Source: Bog-473 sp963741995
Lineage (GTDB): Bacteria > Actinomycetota > Acidimicrobiia > Acidimicrobiales > RAAP-2
Assembly: GCA_963741995.1 (NCBI GenBank)
Contig: CAVUKI010000004.1
Span: 40,427-104,426 of the forward strand
Direction: 5' to 3'
DNA: 64,000 nucleotides
Below the pieces are notes generated by a model that worked only from the letters and a program-made list of their open reading frames with translations, made no database searches and had not been told where the DNA came from. The first letter of the stretch is position 1. Every line of letters begins with the position of its first letter. This document shows positions 54,754 to 64,000 of this stretch, one piece after another. The position numbers and the translations under genes are program-made.

Positions 54754-56509
54754 CTACGAGCTGAGCGACCAGTTCTCGGCGTTCCAGGTGACGCCCACGC
54801 TCGAGGTGTTGGGCAGGACACCCTTCAGGTTGTTGGACCAGGCCCAGAACTGCGGGCTTCTGGTACAGCGGCAGGGTCACCATGTTCTGCCAGAGGATGG
54901 CGTCGGCCTTGTTGTAGTCCTCGATCTCCTGGCTCGGGCTCGGGCGCCGCCGAGCCGGAGGCCATCAGCTTGTCCGTGTCGGCGTTGGCGGAGTGGTTCC
55001 AGTTCTCGTCGCATTTGCTGCCAGTTAGTGTAGGAGCAGTAGATGGGCTGGTTCCCCGAGACGAACGGTGTGCGTCACCCAGGCGAACTCGGCGATCTGG
55101 AACGTGCCGTTCGGGAGGTTGGTCCCGAAGAAGGTATTGGCGTCGTAGTTCTGGATGTTGATCTTGATCCCGATCGCCTTCATCTGGGCCTGGAACAGCT
55201 CCTCGGTCTGGGCGCGGATGCTGTTGCCCGACGTCGACTGGATCGTGAAGGTCAGGTCCTTGCCCTTCTGCGGGCCGTAGTTGGGCTGGAAGTAGCCGTC
55301 CGAGGCCTTCTTGAAGCCGGCCTCCTTCAGGAGGTTGATCGACTGCTGACGGGCTGAAGGCGTAACTCGTGCCCTTGTAGCCCTTCTGCGTCGACACCAG
55401 CATCCGGCTGCCCAGAGGCGTGATGCCCTTCTCGATCTCACCCACGGTCCGGGTGATGATGCACTGGCGGTCCACGCCGTGGGCGATGGCCTCACGGACC
55501 TGGAGCTTGGCCAGGTACGGGTCGGCCTGGTTGAAGTCGAAGTGCTCGAACTCGAGCCCCGGCAGGGTCACCTTCGTCGTGTTCGGCACCTGGTTGGCCG
55601 TCTGCACGATCGAGAGGTTCACGTCGAGGTCGGGTTGAAGATGTTGATCTCCTTGTTCTGGAGAGCGGGCACCAGCTGGCTGTCGTCCGAGAAGAACTGG
55701 AAGACGATCTTGTTCAGCTTGCCCGGCGTGCCCCAGTAGGACGGGTTCCGGGTGAGGACCACCGACTGGTTCGCGTTGTAGCTGGTGATCGTGTACCAGC
55801 TGCCCGAGATGGCCTGGGTCGGGCCGGTGAAGCCGGTGTTCCAGCCGACGGTCCGCGCAATGTGGGCCGGGACGATGTCCGTGTAGAGGGAGCGCCAGTC
55901 GGCGAAGGACGGCTTGAAGGTCACGGTGACGGTGCGGCCGTTCGGGCAGAGGCCAGCGTTGCGGTCGGCCGTGCTGCCCGGGGCGCACGCTGCGCCACCG
56001 GAGGGAGCGGAGCCGACGACGGATGTGATCTGGTTGTAGCCGGAGGTCGAGGCGTCGTCGTAGGGCTGTCCGCCGACGTCGGTGTAGGCCGGGTTCCCGC
56101 TCTGCGCCTGCCAGTTGTAGATGAAGTCGTCCGCCGTGATCGGCGTGCCGTCGGACCACACGGCCTTGGGGTTGATCTTGTACACGACGGTCTGCGGGCT
56201 GCTGCCCGTGACGGATGCGCTCTCGAGGAGCTGGTTGTTCAGGACCGGCTGGAGCTTGTTGTTCACGATGAAGGCCTGCGGCCACACCATGTTCATGATC
56301 TCCTGCAGGACGAACTCCGAAGCGGCCGAGGTGTTGATGTTGAACCCGGCCAGGTTCTCGTCGAGCGCCATGGTGGCCGTCCCACCTGACGATGACGCCT
56401 TCGTCGCCGCGCCACTCACTGCCGGCGCCACGGCGACGATCGACACGGACAACGCCGCTGCTGCCATGGCGGCGAATGCCGACCGCTTCACGTACCCCTT
56501 CAGTCCCAT
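54754..56509 (-). CDS. dppA: Peptide ABC transporter substrate-binding protein, several frameshifts
   Basis: An extracellular solute-binding protein of family 5 (about 580 residues), first gene of the operon. A basic N-terminus and hydrophobic signal (MGLKGYVKRSAFAAMAAAA) lead to SGAATKAS; there is no clear lipobox Cys. Family landmarks are TADDFIYNWQAQ and VREAIAHGVDRQCI. The sense moves between frames near 55628, 55350, 55065, 55025, 54945 and 54855, ending in FWAWSNNLKGVLPN and SVGVTWNAENWSLSS before the TAG at 54754. The full protein can be reconstructed, so the breaks look like sequence errors. Confidence 0.88.
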
Positions 56510-56822
56510 TGTGCTCCCTTGCTCGTCGGTCGCCCCGGTGACGGCCGACTACCGCGCCTTCCGCACTGCCCGGTACCTCAATGCCCACTGTCAATGTCGG
56601 AAGATGATCGTAAATGTAACGCAATTGCCACATTTTTTTCGGTCAACGTCCAAGGAAATCCTGCGGAAACGTGCGCGAGGAAGGTCCCGATCCGGTGCGC
56701 AACGGCCGTTTGCACATCATTCCTGCGCGCACGGGAAATCTGACGCGTCAGATAGAACCTGAGTGCGAGCTGAGAGCTCCTGCGTGATCTGTGAATCTGA
56801 CCACTAAATTCGGAGCGAGGCG
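56510..56822. promoter_or_regulatory. Divergent promoter region of dpp operon and DMT gene
   Basis: A 313-base AT-richer region. It contains AAATGT (56612-56617) and its inverse ACATTT (56630-56635) flanking the 8-bp palindrome GCAATTGC (56621-56628). It also contains a minus-strand TTGACA at 56594-56589 that could be a -35 for dppA. The nested symmetry suggests a repressor site. No regulator is identified. Confidence 0.45.
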
Positions 56823-57782
56823 ATGGTCTATGTCCTTGCCGTACTCGCGGCACTCTCGAATGCGCTGACCAGCGTGTTCCAACGCATGGGCGTCGAAGAC
56901 GCCCCTGAGGAGTCGACCATGCGCCTGAGCCTGATGGCGCACGCCATCCGTCGGGGTGTGTGGCTGCTGGGTTTCGGTTTCATGATCTGCGCGTTTTTGC
57001 TGCAGGCCTTCGCACTGCACATCGGGCGGCTCTCCGTGGTGCAGCCGATCCTGACCATGGAATTGCTGTTCCTCGTTTTCATCCTCGGGACCTACTTCCG
57101 TTTCTCCATCTCCATCCGCGAATGGGTCGGCGCCGGCGCCATCGCCTTCGGGCTCTCCGGCTTCCTGTTCTTCGCCGACCCGGGCGGCGGGGAGCAGGTG
57201 CCCACCAACCTCGGCTGGATCGTGGTCGGTGGGAGCGCAACCGCCTTGATCATCGTCGCCGTGGTGGCCACCCGCTACGGCCCGCGCTGGTGGAAGGCCG
57301 CCATGTTCGGCACCGCGGCGGCCATCTCCTATGCGTTCACGGCTGCGCTGATCAAAGTGGTCAGTGACTACGCGGCGAACAACTGGGTGACCTTGTTCGT
57401 GCACTGGCAGACCTACGGCGTCATCGCCTTCGGCCTGCTCGGCCTCTTCCTGACGCAGAACGCCTTCCACGCCGGTCCGCTTGCCGCCTCGCAGTCGACG
57501 CTGGTCTTGGTCGATCCGCTCGCCAGCATCTGCATGGGCATCGCCCTGTTCGGCGATTCCCTGCGCACGTCGGGCCCTTACGGCCCGCTCGAGGCCCTCT
57601 CGCTCCTCGTGATGTTCATGGGCGTGGTGTTCTTGTCGAACTCGCCGTTGATCACCGGGATGAAGAGCGAGGGCAAGGGAGTCGAGTACGACGAGATGCT
57701 GTCGCGCCGCCTGAAGCACCCGCACCACGCCACTCAGGACGCCGTGAGCGACGGCGGGCTGCCGCCCTTCTCTTCGGCCTGA
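56823..57782 (+). CDS. DMT-family (EamA-like) membrane transporter
   Basis: A 319-residue polytopic protein with about nine to ten hydrophobic segments and a charged C-terminal tail of about 50 residues. The pattern (AALSNALTSVFQRMG at the first helix, VVQPILTMELLFLVF, and LVLVDPLASICMGIALFGD in the second half) fits the drug/metabolite transporter superfamily. The substrate is unknown. This gene is intact although its neighbours are broken. Confidence 0.8.
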   Translation: MVYVLAVLAALSNALTSVFQRMGVEDAPEESTMRLSLMAHAIRRGVWLLGFGFMICAFLLQAFALHIGRLSVVQPILTMELLFLVFILGTYFRFSISIREWVGAGAIAFGLSGFLFFADPGGGEQVPTNLGWIVVGGSATALIIVAVVATRYGPRWWKAAMFGTAAAISYAFTAALIKVVSDYAANNWVTLFVHWQTYGVIAFGLLGLFLTQNAFHAGPLAASQSTLVLVDPLASICMGIALFGDSLRTSGPYGPLEALSLLVMFMGVVFLSNSPLITGMKSEGKGVEYDEMLSRRLKHPHHATQDAVSDGGLPPFSSA

Positions 57783-58575
57783 TCAGCCGACCGGCGTCTC
57801 CCGCCCGCTCCACCACGAGGCGCGTCATCGTGGCGAAGTGGTCGGGGTGCGACAGGTGCGCGCCGTGCTGCGCATTGGCGATCTCGTAGAGGACGCGCGC
57901 CGGGGACGTTGGTTGCCCAGCCATTCGACGGTGCGGCGGTGGTGGGCCGCCGACGCCGGGCCGCCCCGGCCGAACACCGCGGGCACGTCGAGCGCGGTGA
58001 CGTCGAAGGGGGGACCCTCGCCCCGCATGCTCCGCAGGTCGGCCACCAGCGCCGGGCCGTCGGCCCGTCGCTGCGCCCGGCCCTCCTCGGTGAGTCGGGC
58101 CCAGGCGCCCTCGCCCACCATCCGGCTGAAGAAGCGCTCGGCCTCCTCGCCCGGGATCGTCGGACAAGGGGGGCCACGGGACCCCTCGCTGTCGGCGGAA
58201 GCCCAACCACGGCATGGGCGGCTCGAAAGCCCCGATGGAGTCGAAGGCCCGGGGGACGCCAGCGCGGCGCCGACCACGACGTTGCCTCCCAGGCTGTGCC
58301 CGATGGCCACCACCGGGCCCCGCCGCCTCGGGCCGCGCCTCGTCGGCGATGGCCAGCAGGTCGTCGATGTGGCCCCCGAGATCCACGACCCCGCCGTCCC
58401 GGGAGCCCTGGTAGCCCCGCCGGTCGTAGGCCAGGGTGGCGAACTCGGGGAGCCGGCGCATGGCCAGCCGGAAGCTGTCACCCCGGTCGAGCGATCCGTG
58501 GACGAACACGACCGTGCCCGCACCGGGTGCGGAGGCCGGCCGCGTGGTGAAGTGGAGTGCGGCCGGATAGGTCAT
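57783..58575 (-). CDS. Alpha/beta hydrolase, several frameshifts
   Basis: A hydrolase of about 260 residues. From ATG 58575 the frame reads VVFVHGSLDRGDSFRLAMRR (oxyanion-hole HG) and YDRRGYQGS. One extra C near 58317 must be removed to reach the nucleophile elbow GHSLGG. Further shifts near 58255, 58195, 57905 and 57795 join FDSIGAFEPPMPWLGF, EEAERFFSRMVGEGAW, and ARVLYEIANAQHGAHLSHPDHFA, where the catalytic His lies. The end is at 57783. The substrate is unknown. The number of breaks is high even for this region. Confidence 0.75.
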
Positions 58576-58637
58576 GGGCAGGGCAGACGCTACCTGGCCT
58601 GCCCATGAGACCCGATCGCCGCCGGTAGGGTTGGCTC

Positions 58638-61600
58638 ATGACCCAGTTCGGCAGCGCAGGGGGCTCGTTCGGCCCCAATGCCTGGCTGGTCGACGATATG
58701 TACGACCGCTTCCTGGCCGATCCCGACTCGGTCAGCGAGAGCTGGCGGGAGTTCTTCGCCGACTACCGGCCCGCTCCCGTCCCCGCGCCGCAACCCCAGA
58801 CCCAGGCTCAGCCAGCGGGCTGGCCGTCATCCGGAGCCAGGACCGGGGCCGCCCGTCCGACAGCGGCCGCGCCGGCTCCGCCCCGCGCGACGGCAGGCAA
58901 GGAGGAGGCCACCCCGCTGCGCGGTGCGGCCTCGCGGATCGTGGCCAACATGGAAGCCAGCCTGGCCGTGCCCACGGCGACGAGCGTGCGGACGGTGCCG
59001 GCCCGGCTCCTCGAGGTCAACCGCCTGATCCTGAACAACCAGCTGGCCCGGACCACGGGAGCGAAGGTCAGCTTCACGCACATCATCGGGTACGCCGTCG
59101 TCCGCGCCCTGCACGACGTGCCCGCACTGAACTCGGCCTTCGTGCCGAGTCGAGGACGGCAAGCCGGGCGTCATCCACCACAAGCACGTGGGGCTGGGCC
59201 TGGCGGTCGACCAGGAGAAGAGCGACGGGAGCCGCACGCTGCTCGTGCCGTGCATCAAGGACGCCGACACGCTCGACTTCCGCTCCTTCGTCCTGGCCTA
59301 CGAGGACCTCGTCCGCAAGATCCACACGAACAAGATCGGCCCCGACGACTTCGCCGGGACGACCGTGTCCCTGACCAACCCGGGGACGCTCGGCACGGTG
59401 CAGTCCGTGCCGCGCCTGATGCCCGGTCAGGGCGCCATCATCGGCGTCGGGGCGCTCGGCTATCCGGCCGGGTTCGAGGCGGCCGACCCTCGCGTGCTGG
59501 CCCAGCTGGGCCTGGGCAAGGTGGTCACGCTCACGTCCACCTACGACCATCGCATCATTCAGGGGGCCGAGTCGGGCCTGTTCCTCGGCCGGGTGGCCGC
59601 CCTCATCACCGGTGCCGACGGGTTCTACGACGACCTGTTCGAGTCGATGGGCGTGCCGTACGAGCCCGTCCGCTGGCAGGTCGACAGCAACGCCGGCGCC
59701 GGGAGCGAAGAGGGGGAGCACCAGCGCCTGGTCAAGCAGGTGCACGTGCAGACCCTCATCAACATGTACCGGGTGCGGGGCCACCTCATCGCCCACCTCG
59801 ACCCGCTCGACGCGGAGCCCCCGCACATCCACCCCGAGCTCGACCCGCTGACCTACGGGCTCACCATCTGGGACCTGCCGCGCCAGTTCGTCGCCGACGG
59901 CCTGGCCGGGCGCGACGTCGCCACGCTCGACGAGATCCTCCACGTGCTTCGCGACGCCTACTGCCGGACGCTCGCCATCGAGTACATGCACATTCAGGAT
60001 CCCGAGCAGAAGCGCTGGATCCAGCAGCACGTCGAGGGCCAGCCGACGACCCTCAACCTGGAGGAGCAGCGGCACATCCTCGGACGGCTCAACGCCGCCG
60101 AGGTGTTCGAGCGCTTCCTCCACACCCGCTATGTCGGGCAGAAGCGGTTCGGCCTCGAAGGCGCGGAGTCGACCATCGTCCTGCTCGACGCGCTGCTCGA
60201 CGCCGCCGCCGGCTCGGGCGTGGCCGAGGTCGTGATGGGCATGGCCCATCGCGGCCGCCTCAACGTGCTGGCCAACATCGTGGGCAAGTCGTACCGAGAG
60301 ATCTTCGAGGAGTTCGAGGGCAACCTCGACCCCGAGTCGGTGCAGGGCTCGGGGGACGTGAAGTACCACAAGGGTGCCCGCGGCGTGTTCCACGGCAGCT
60401 GCGGGAGAGGAGCTCCCCATCACCTTGGCCTCCAACCCCTCGCACCTCGAGGCGGTGGACCCGGTCGTGGAGGGCATGACGCGGGCGAAGCAGGACAGGA
60501 TCTCCCCGCCCACCGACGGCACGCCCGCCGCGGCCGCCGACGGTGTCGATGGGTTCCCGTGCATGTCCGTCCTCGTCCACGGCGACGCGGCCTTCGCCGG
60601 TCAGGGCGTCGTGGCCGAGACACTCAACCTGTCCGGTCTCTCCGGCTACCGCACTGGCGGCACCGTGCACGTGGTGATCAACAACCAGCTCGGTTTCACC
60701 ACGGCGCCGGCGTCGGCCCGCACCTCGGTGTACCCGACCGACGTGGCGAAAATGGTGCAGGCACCGATCTTCCACGTGAACGGTGACGACCCCGAGGCGT
60801 GTGTGCGGGCGGCGCGGCTGGCCTTCACCTTCCGCCAGACCTTCCACAAGGACGTCGTCATCGACCTCGTCTGCTACCGCAAGCACGGGCATAACGAGGG
60901 GGACGACCCCAGCTACACCCAGCCGCTCATGTACCAGCGCATTGAGGCCAAGCGCTCGGTGCGCAAGCTCTATACGGAGTCGCTGGTACGCCGGGGCGAC
61001 ATCACCCTCGAAGAGGCGGAGTCAGCCCTCGACGACTTCAACGCCAGCCTGCAGGTCGTCCTCGACGAGGTGCGGGGCGAGCCATCGCTGGCCCCGACCG
61101 AGCTGCCCGTGCCCGAACCGGGCCTCGGCGACACGCCGTCGCCGGAGACGGGCGTCGCGCCGGACGTATTGCGGGCCTTGTCCTCCGTGGTGCGATCGGT
61201 GCCGGACGGCTTCATGATCCACCCGAAGCTGGAGCGCCAGTTCGTCCAGCGCGACCAGCTCGTGGCCAGCGGGCAGGTCGACTGGGCCCTGGCGGAGGCG
61301 CTCGCCATCGGCTCGCTCATGTACGAGGGCGTCAACGTCCGCCTGACCGGCCAGGACACCCGCCGAGGCACCTTCAGCCACCGCCACGCCGTCCTGGTCG
61401 ACTACTCCAACGGCGAGGAGTTCGTCCCCCTGGCGCACATCCGCGACGGCCTGCACCGCATCGGCGCAGACGCGCTGGAGCCGTCCGAGCCGATGGGCAA
61501 CTTCACCGTGCGCGACTCGCTGCTCTCGGAGTACGCGGCCGTGGGCTTCGAGTACGGCTACTCCGTCGAGGCGCCGGAGGCCTTGGTGGCCTGGGAGGCG

Positions 61601-62352
61601 CAATTCGGCGACTTCGCCAACGGCGCCCAGATCATCATCGACAACTTCATGGTGGCGGCCGAGAACAAGTGGGGCCAGTTCGCCGGCCTCGTCCTGTTGC
61701 TCCCCCACGGCTACGAGGGGCAGGGCCCCGAGCACTCGTCGGCGCGCTTCGAGCGGTTCCTGTCGCTGTCGGCGCGGGGCAACCTGCGGGTGACGATCCC
61801 TTCGACATCGGCGCAGTACTTCCACCTGCTGCGCTCACAGGCGAAGGCCACCCCGAAGCGGCCGCTCGTCGTGGTCACCCCCAAGTCGATGCTGCGGGCC
61901 CATGCCTCCCGCTCGACCTTCGCCGAACTGGAGACCGGCTCCTTCCAGCATGTGATCGACGACGCGTCGATCGAGGATCCCTCGACGGTCCGCCGCATCG
62001 TGCTGTGCAGCGGGAAGATCGCCCATGAGGCGCTCAGCACCGGGCCGAGCTCGAGCCCGCCGAGGCGTCCGGGGTGGCCGTGGTGCGGGTCGAGCAGCTC
62101 TATCCGTGGCCCCTGCCGCTCCTGACGGCGGTCTTCGAGCGCTACGGCGAGGCCTCCGAGGTGGTGTGGCTCCAGGAGGAGCCCGAGAACATGGGAGCCT
62201 GGTCCTTCGTGCACGCCCGACTCCACGCCTGCCTGCCCGAGCGCCTGCGGCTCCGCCACGTGAGCCGGCCCGAATCGGCCAGCCCCGCCATCGGGAGCGC
62301 CGCCCTGCACCAGTTGGAGCAGGCCGATCTGTTGCGACGTGCCATTGGCTGA
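58638..62352 (+). CDS. kgd: 2-oxoglutarate dehydrogenase/decarboxylase Kgd (OdhA type), three frameshifts
   Basis: An actinobacterial multifunctional enzyme of the TCA cycle, about 1,235 residues. It starts with the E1-type segment FGPNAWLVDDMYDRFLAD and a Pro/Ala linker. An E2-like acyltransferase core without a lipoyl domain follows (DHRIIQGAESG near 59550), and then the thiamine-dependent E1 part (MGMAHRGRLNVLANIV, YRKHGHNEGDDPSYTQP, GYEGQGPEHSSAR). Frames break near 59149 (one extra base), 60400 (one extra base) and 62040 (one missing or two extra). The C-terminal ENMGAWSFV is followed by the stop at 62352. Confidence 0.93.
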
Positions 62353-63812
62353 AACGCACCACGTCGTGGTGGACGGGTCGAACCTGGCCACCGAAGGACG
62401 AACGCTCCCCAGCCTCAAGCAACTCGACGAGGCGGTGCGCGCGTACGCCTCCGAGGACCCCGACGCCAGCATCATCGTCGTCGTCGACGCCACCTTCGAG
62501 CACCGGGTGGAGGACGCCGAGCGCGAAGAGGTGCGCCAGGCCATGCTCAACGGCGAGATGATCTCGCCGCCGGCGGGCGCCATCGGCCGCGGGCGATGCG
62601 TTCGTGTTGCGCATCGCCGAACGCACCGGCGCCACCGTTCTGTCGAACGACTCCTTCCAGGAGTTCCACGGGGAGCATCCATGGCTCTTCGACGACGGGC
62701 GGCTGATCGGCGGCAAGCCGGTGCCCGGCGTGGGGTGGATCTTCACGCCCCGGCTGCCGATCCGCGGGCCCAAGAGCCGCGCCGCCACCGCCGAGGCCAG
62801 GGCGAAGAAGGACCCCGAATCGGCCCCCGCCAAGGCGGCCGAGCTGGCCAAGGCGGCCAAGAAGGCAGCCAAGAGGTCGTCCAAGGCACGGAAGAGCGCC
62901 ACGATCCAGGCGCCCCCGGTCGACACCTCGTGGCCGATCACGCCCACGGCGCCGCCCCCGGGCCGGGCCAAGGTCAACCCGGTGTTCTCGAGCGCCATTG
63001 ACGAGGCGGTCGAGGAGGCGCTGCACCGCCGGCGCCCGAGAAGTCCCGGGGCGCCGCCAAGAAGCGCAGCGGCCAAGAAGGCGGCGCCGGAGAAGCGGGC
63101 CAAGGTCAAGAGGGACGCGCCCGTCAAGGGCCGAGACGGCAAGGCGCGCCCAGACAAAAGTCGGCGCACCGCGGGCCATGACGGGGGGCGGCACCAGAAG
63201 CAACGGCCGACACCGCCGCCCGCGGTGAACGAGCCGCTGACCTTCATCAATTTCGTGGCGGCCTTCCCGGTCGGGAGCACCATTCAGGGTGAAGTGGTGT
63301 CGTTCACGTCGCACGGGGCGATGGTCGACGTTCCGCTGCCGGGCGGCGGTGCTCTGCACTGCTACATCCCGTTGACCGCCATGGGGACGCCGCCTCCGAC
63401 GAAGGCCCGCCAGGTGCTGAAAGAAAGGGGAGGTGCGCGGGTTCGTGCGGCGGGGTTGGCGCCGCCCGCCGGGTGGCCGAACTGGCGATTCCGTGGCGAG
63501 CGGCGGGCGACCGGAGGGGCCGGAGAAGAAGGCCGCACCGACGTCCAAGAGTGCGCCTGCCACGAAGGCGGCCCCGTCCGCCAAGAAGGCGGCGACCAAG
63601 AAGGCCGCGAGCAAGAAGGCGGCAGCGAAGAAGGCAGCACGCCGGCGAAGAAGGCGGCCAAGAAGCCGGGGCGGCGGCCAAGAAAGCGGAAGAAGGCACC
63701 GAAGAAGGCCCCGGCGAAAAAGGCCGGCAAAGCCAAGAAGGTGCCGGCCAAGAAACGCCCGCCAAGAAAGCCGGCCAAGGCGCGGGCACGAGTGAGAGCT
63801 GCGTGGGCTCCA
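62339..63812 (+). CDS. NYN/Zc3h12a-like nuclease fused to S1 domain and AK-rich tail, frameshifted
   Basis: The start is GTG 62339, inside the kgd end. Residues 1-140 resemble the Zc3h12a/NYN PIN-type RNase fold: VVVDGSNLATEG with the first Asp, SIIVVVDATFE, RIAERTGATVLSNDSF. The frame breaks near 62593 (one extra G). A Lys/Ala-rich linker follows, then an S1-type RNA-binding barrel (FPVGSTIQGEVVSFTSHGAMVDV), and then another AK-repeat tail (KKAATKKAASKKAAAKKAA) that moves between frames from about 63430. The true stop cannot be fixed; TGA at 63793-63795 is one option. Confidence 0.75.
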
Positions 63813-64000
63813 ATGACGGAGCTTCCCCGTCCCGACGACGTCCTACCGCATCGGCCACCCTTTTTGTTCGTCACCGAGCTCACTGCGGTCGAGCCGGGCG
63901 TCTCGGCGCGGCGGGCGATGGGAGCTGACCGGTGAGGAGGCGTTCTTCGGGGGTCACTTCCCGGGCCGGCCCACCCTCCCCGGAGTGTTGATGGTCGAAT
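63813..64000 (+). CDS. fabZ: FabZ-like 3-hydroxyacyl-ACP dehydratase, 5' part, frameshifted
   Basis: Only the first 60 residues or so are in the window. The start RPDDVLPHRPPFLFVTELTAVEPG is the usual FabZ opening. The frame breaks near 63920, where removing one A restores WELTGEEAFFGGHFPGRPTLPG with the catalytic His of GGHFPGRP. The gene runs off the right edge. It makes trans-2-enoyl-ACP in fatty acid synthesis. A FabZ-like hotdog protein of another pathway cannot be excluded from this fragment. Confidence 0.8.

Overview
The window is GC-rich bacterial chromosome, most likely from an actinobacterium. The evidence is a PafB-PafC fusion, a Kgd/OdhA-type 2-oxoglutarate enzyme with its E2 module at the N-terminus, F420-related genes (cofC and a Ddn-like enzyme), an Rv1264-like cyclase, and a fadE30-ipdF-fadD3 block laid out as in Mycobacterium steroid degradation. 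I infer something near Acidimicrobiia, but no rRNA or marker set is present to prove it. I found no rRNA, tRNA, CRISPR array, transposase or integrase.

Layout. 0-4 kb: 3' part of a Flp/Tad pilus locus (tadA, tadB, tadC, a LuxR-type regulator, flp pilin), closed by a UUCG-loop hairpin. 4.4-8 kb: a eukaryotic-type glutamine synthetase (GSII) and an ECF sigma factor carrying its own membrane anchor and a long exported repeat tail. 8.4-16.6 kb: housekeeping genes (secA, prfB, ftsEX, an ssb paralogue, msrB). 17-24.6 kb: a catabolic block (amidohydrolase, CaiB-like CoA-transferase with permuted-looking domains, FadE30, IpdF, FadD3, zinc alcohol dehydrogenase) that fits degradation of steroid C/D rings (HIP). 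24.6-38.4 kb: a sugar nucleotidyltransferase, dxs, MFS transporter, FlK-like thioesterase, tldD/tldE, FmdB-like protein, moaC, a carboxyltransferase, a CtaG-like protein, fused PafBC and a Ddn-like protein. 38.4-42.2 kb: a helicase-less MobF relaxase facing a coupling-protein ATPase that has no membrane anchor, a gene-free spacer of about 0.5 kb, and a histone-H1-like AK-repeat protein. 42.2-50.7 kb: cofC, gpsA, a class III cyclase, GH38 mannosidase, acyl-CoA synthetase and rnhB. 50.6-56.5 kb: a complete dppABCDF-type peptide ABC operon on the minus strand. 56.8-64 kb: a DMT exporter, an alpha/beta hydrolase, kgd, a NYN/Zc3h12a-type nuclease with S1 domain and AK-repeat tail, and the start of fabZ.

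Sequence quality matters for anyone using this annotation. Before 52 kb I see only three frameshifted genes (at 7.83, 12.15 and 30.58 kb). From 52.4 kb to the end nearly every gene is broken by single-base frameshifts, most of which look like one extra base. Because housekeeping genes such as kgd and fabZ are hit, I read this as poor consensus sequence rather than gene decay. Those genes are annotated as whole loci with approximate junctions.
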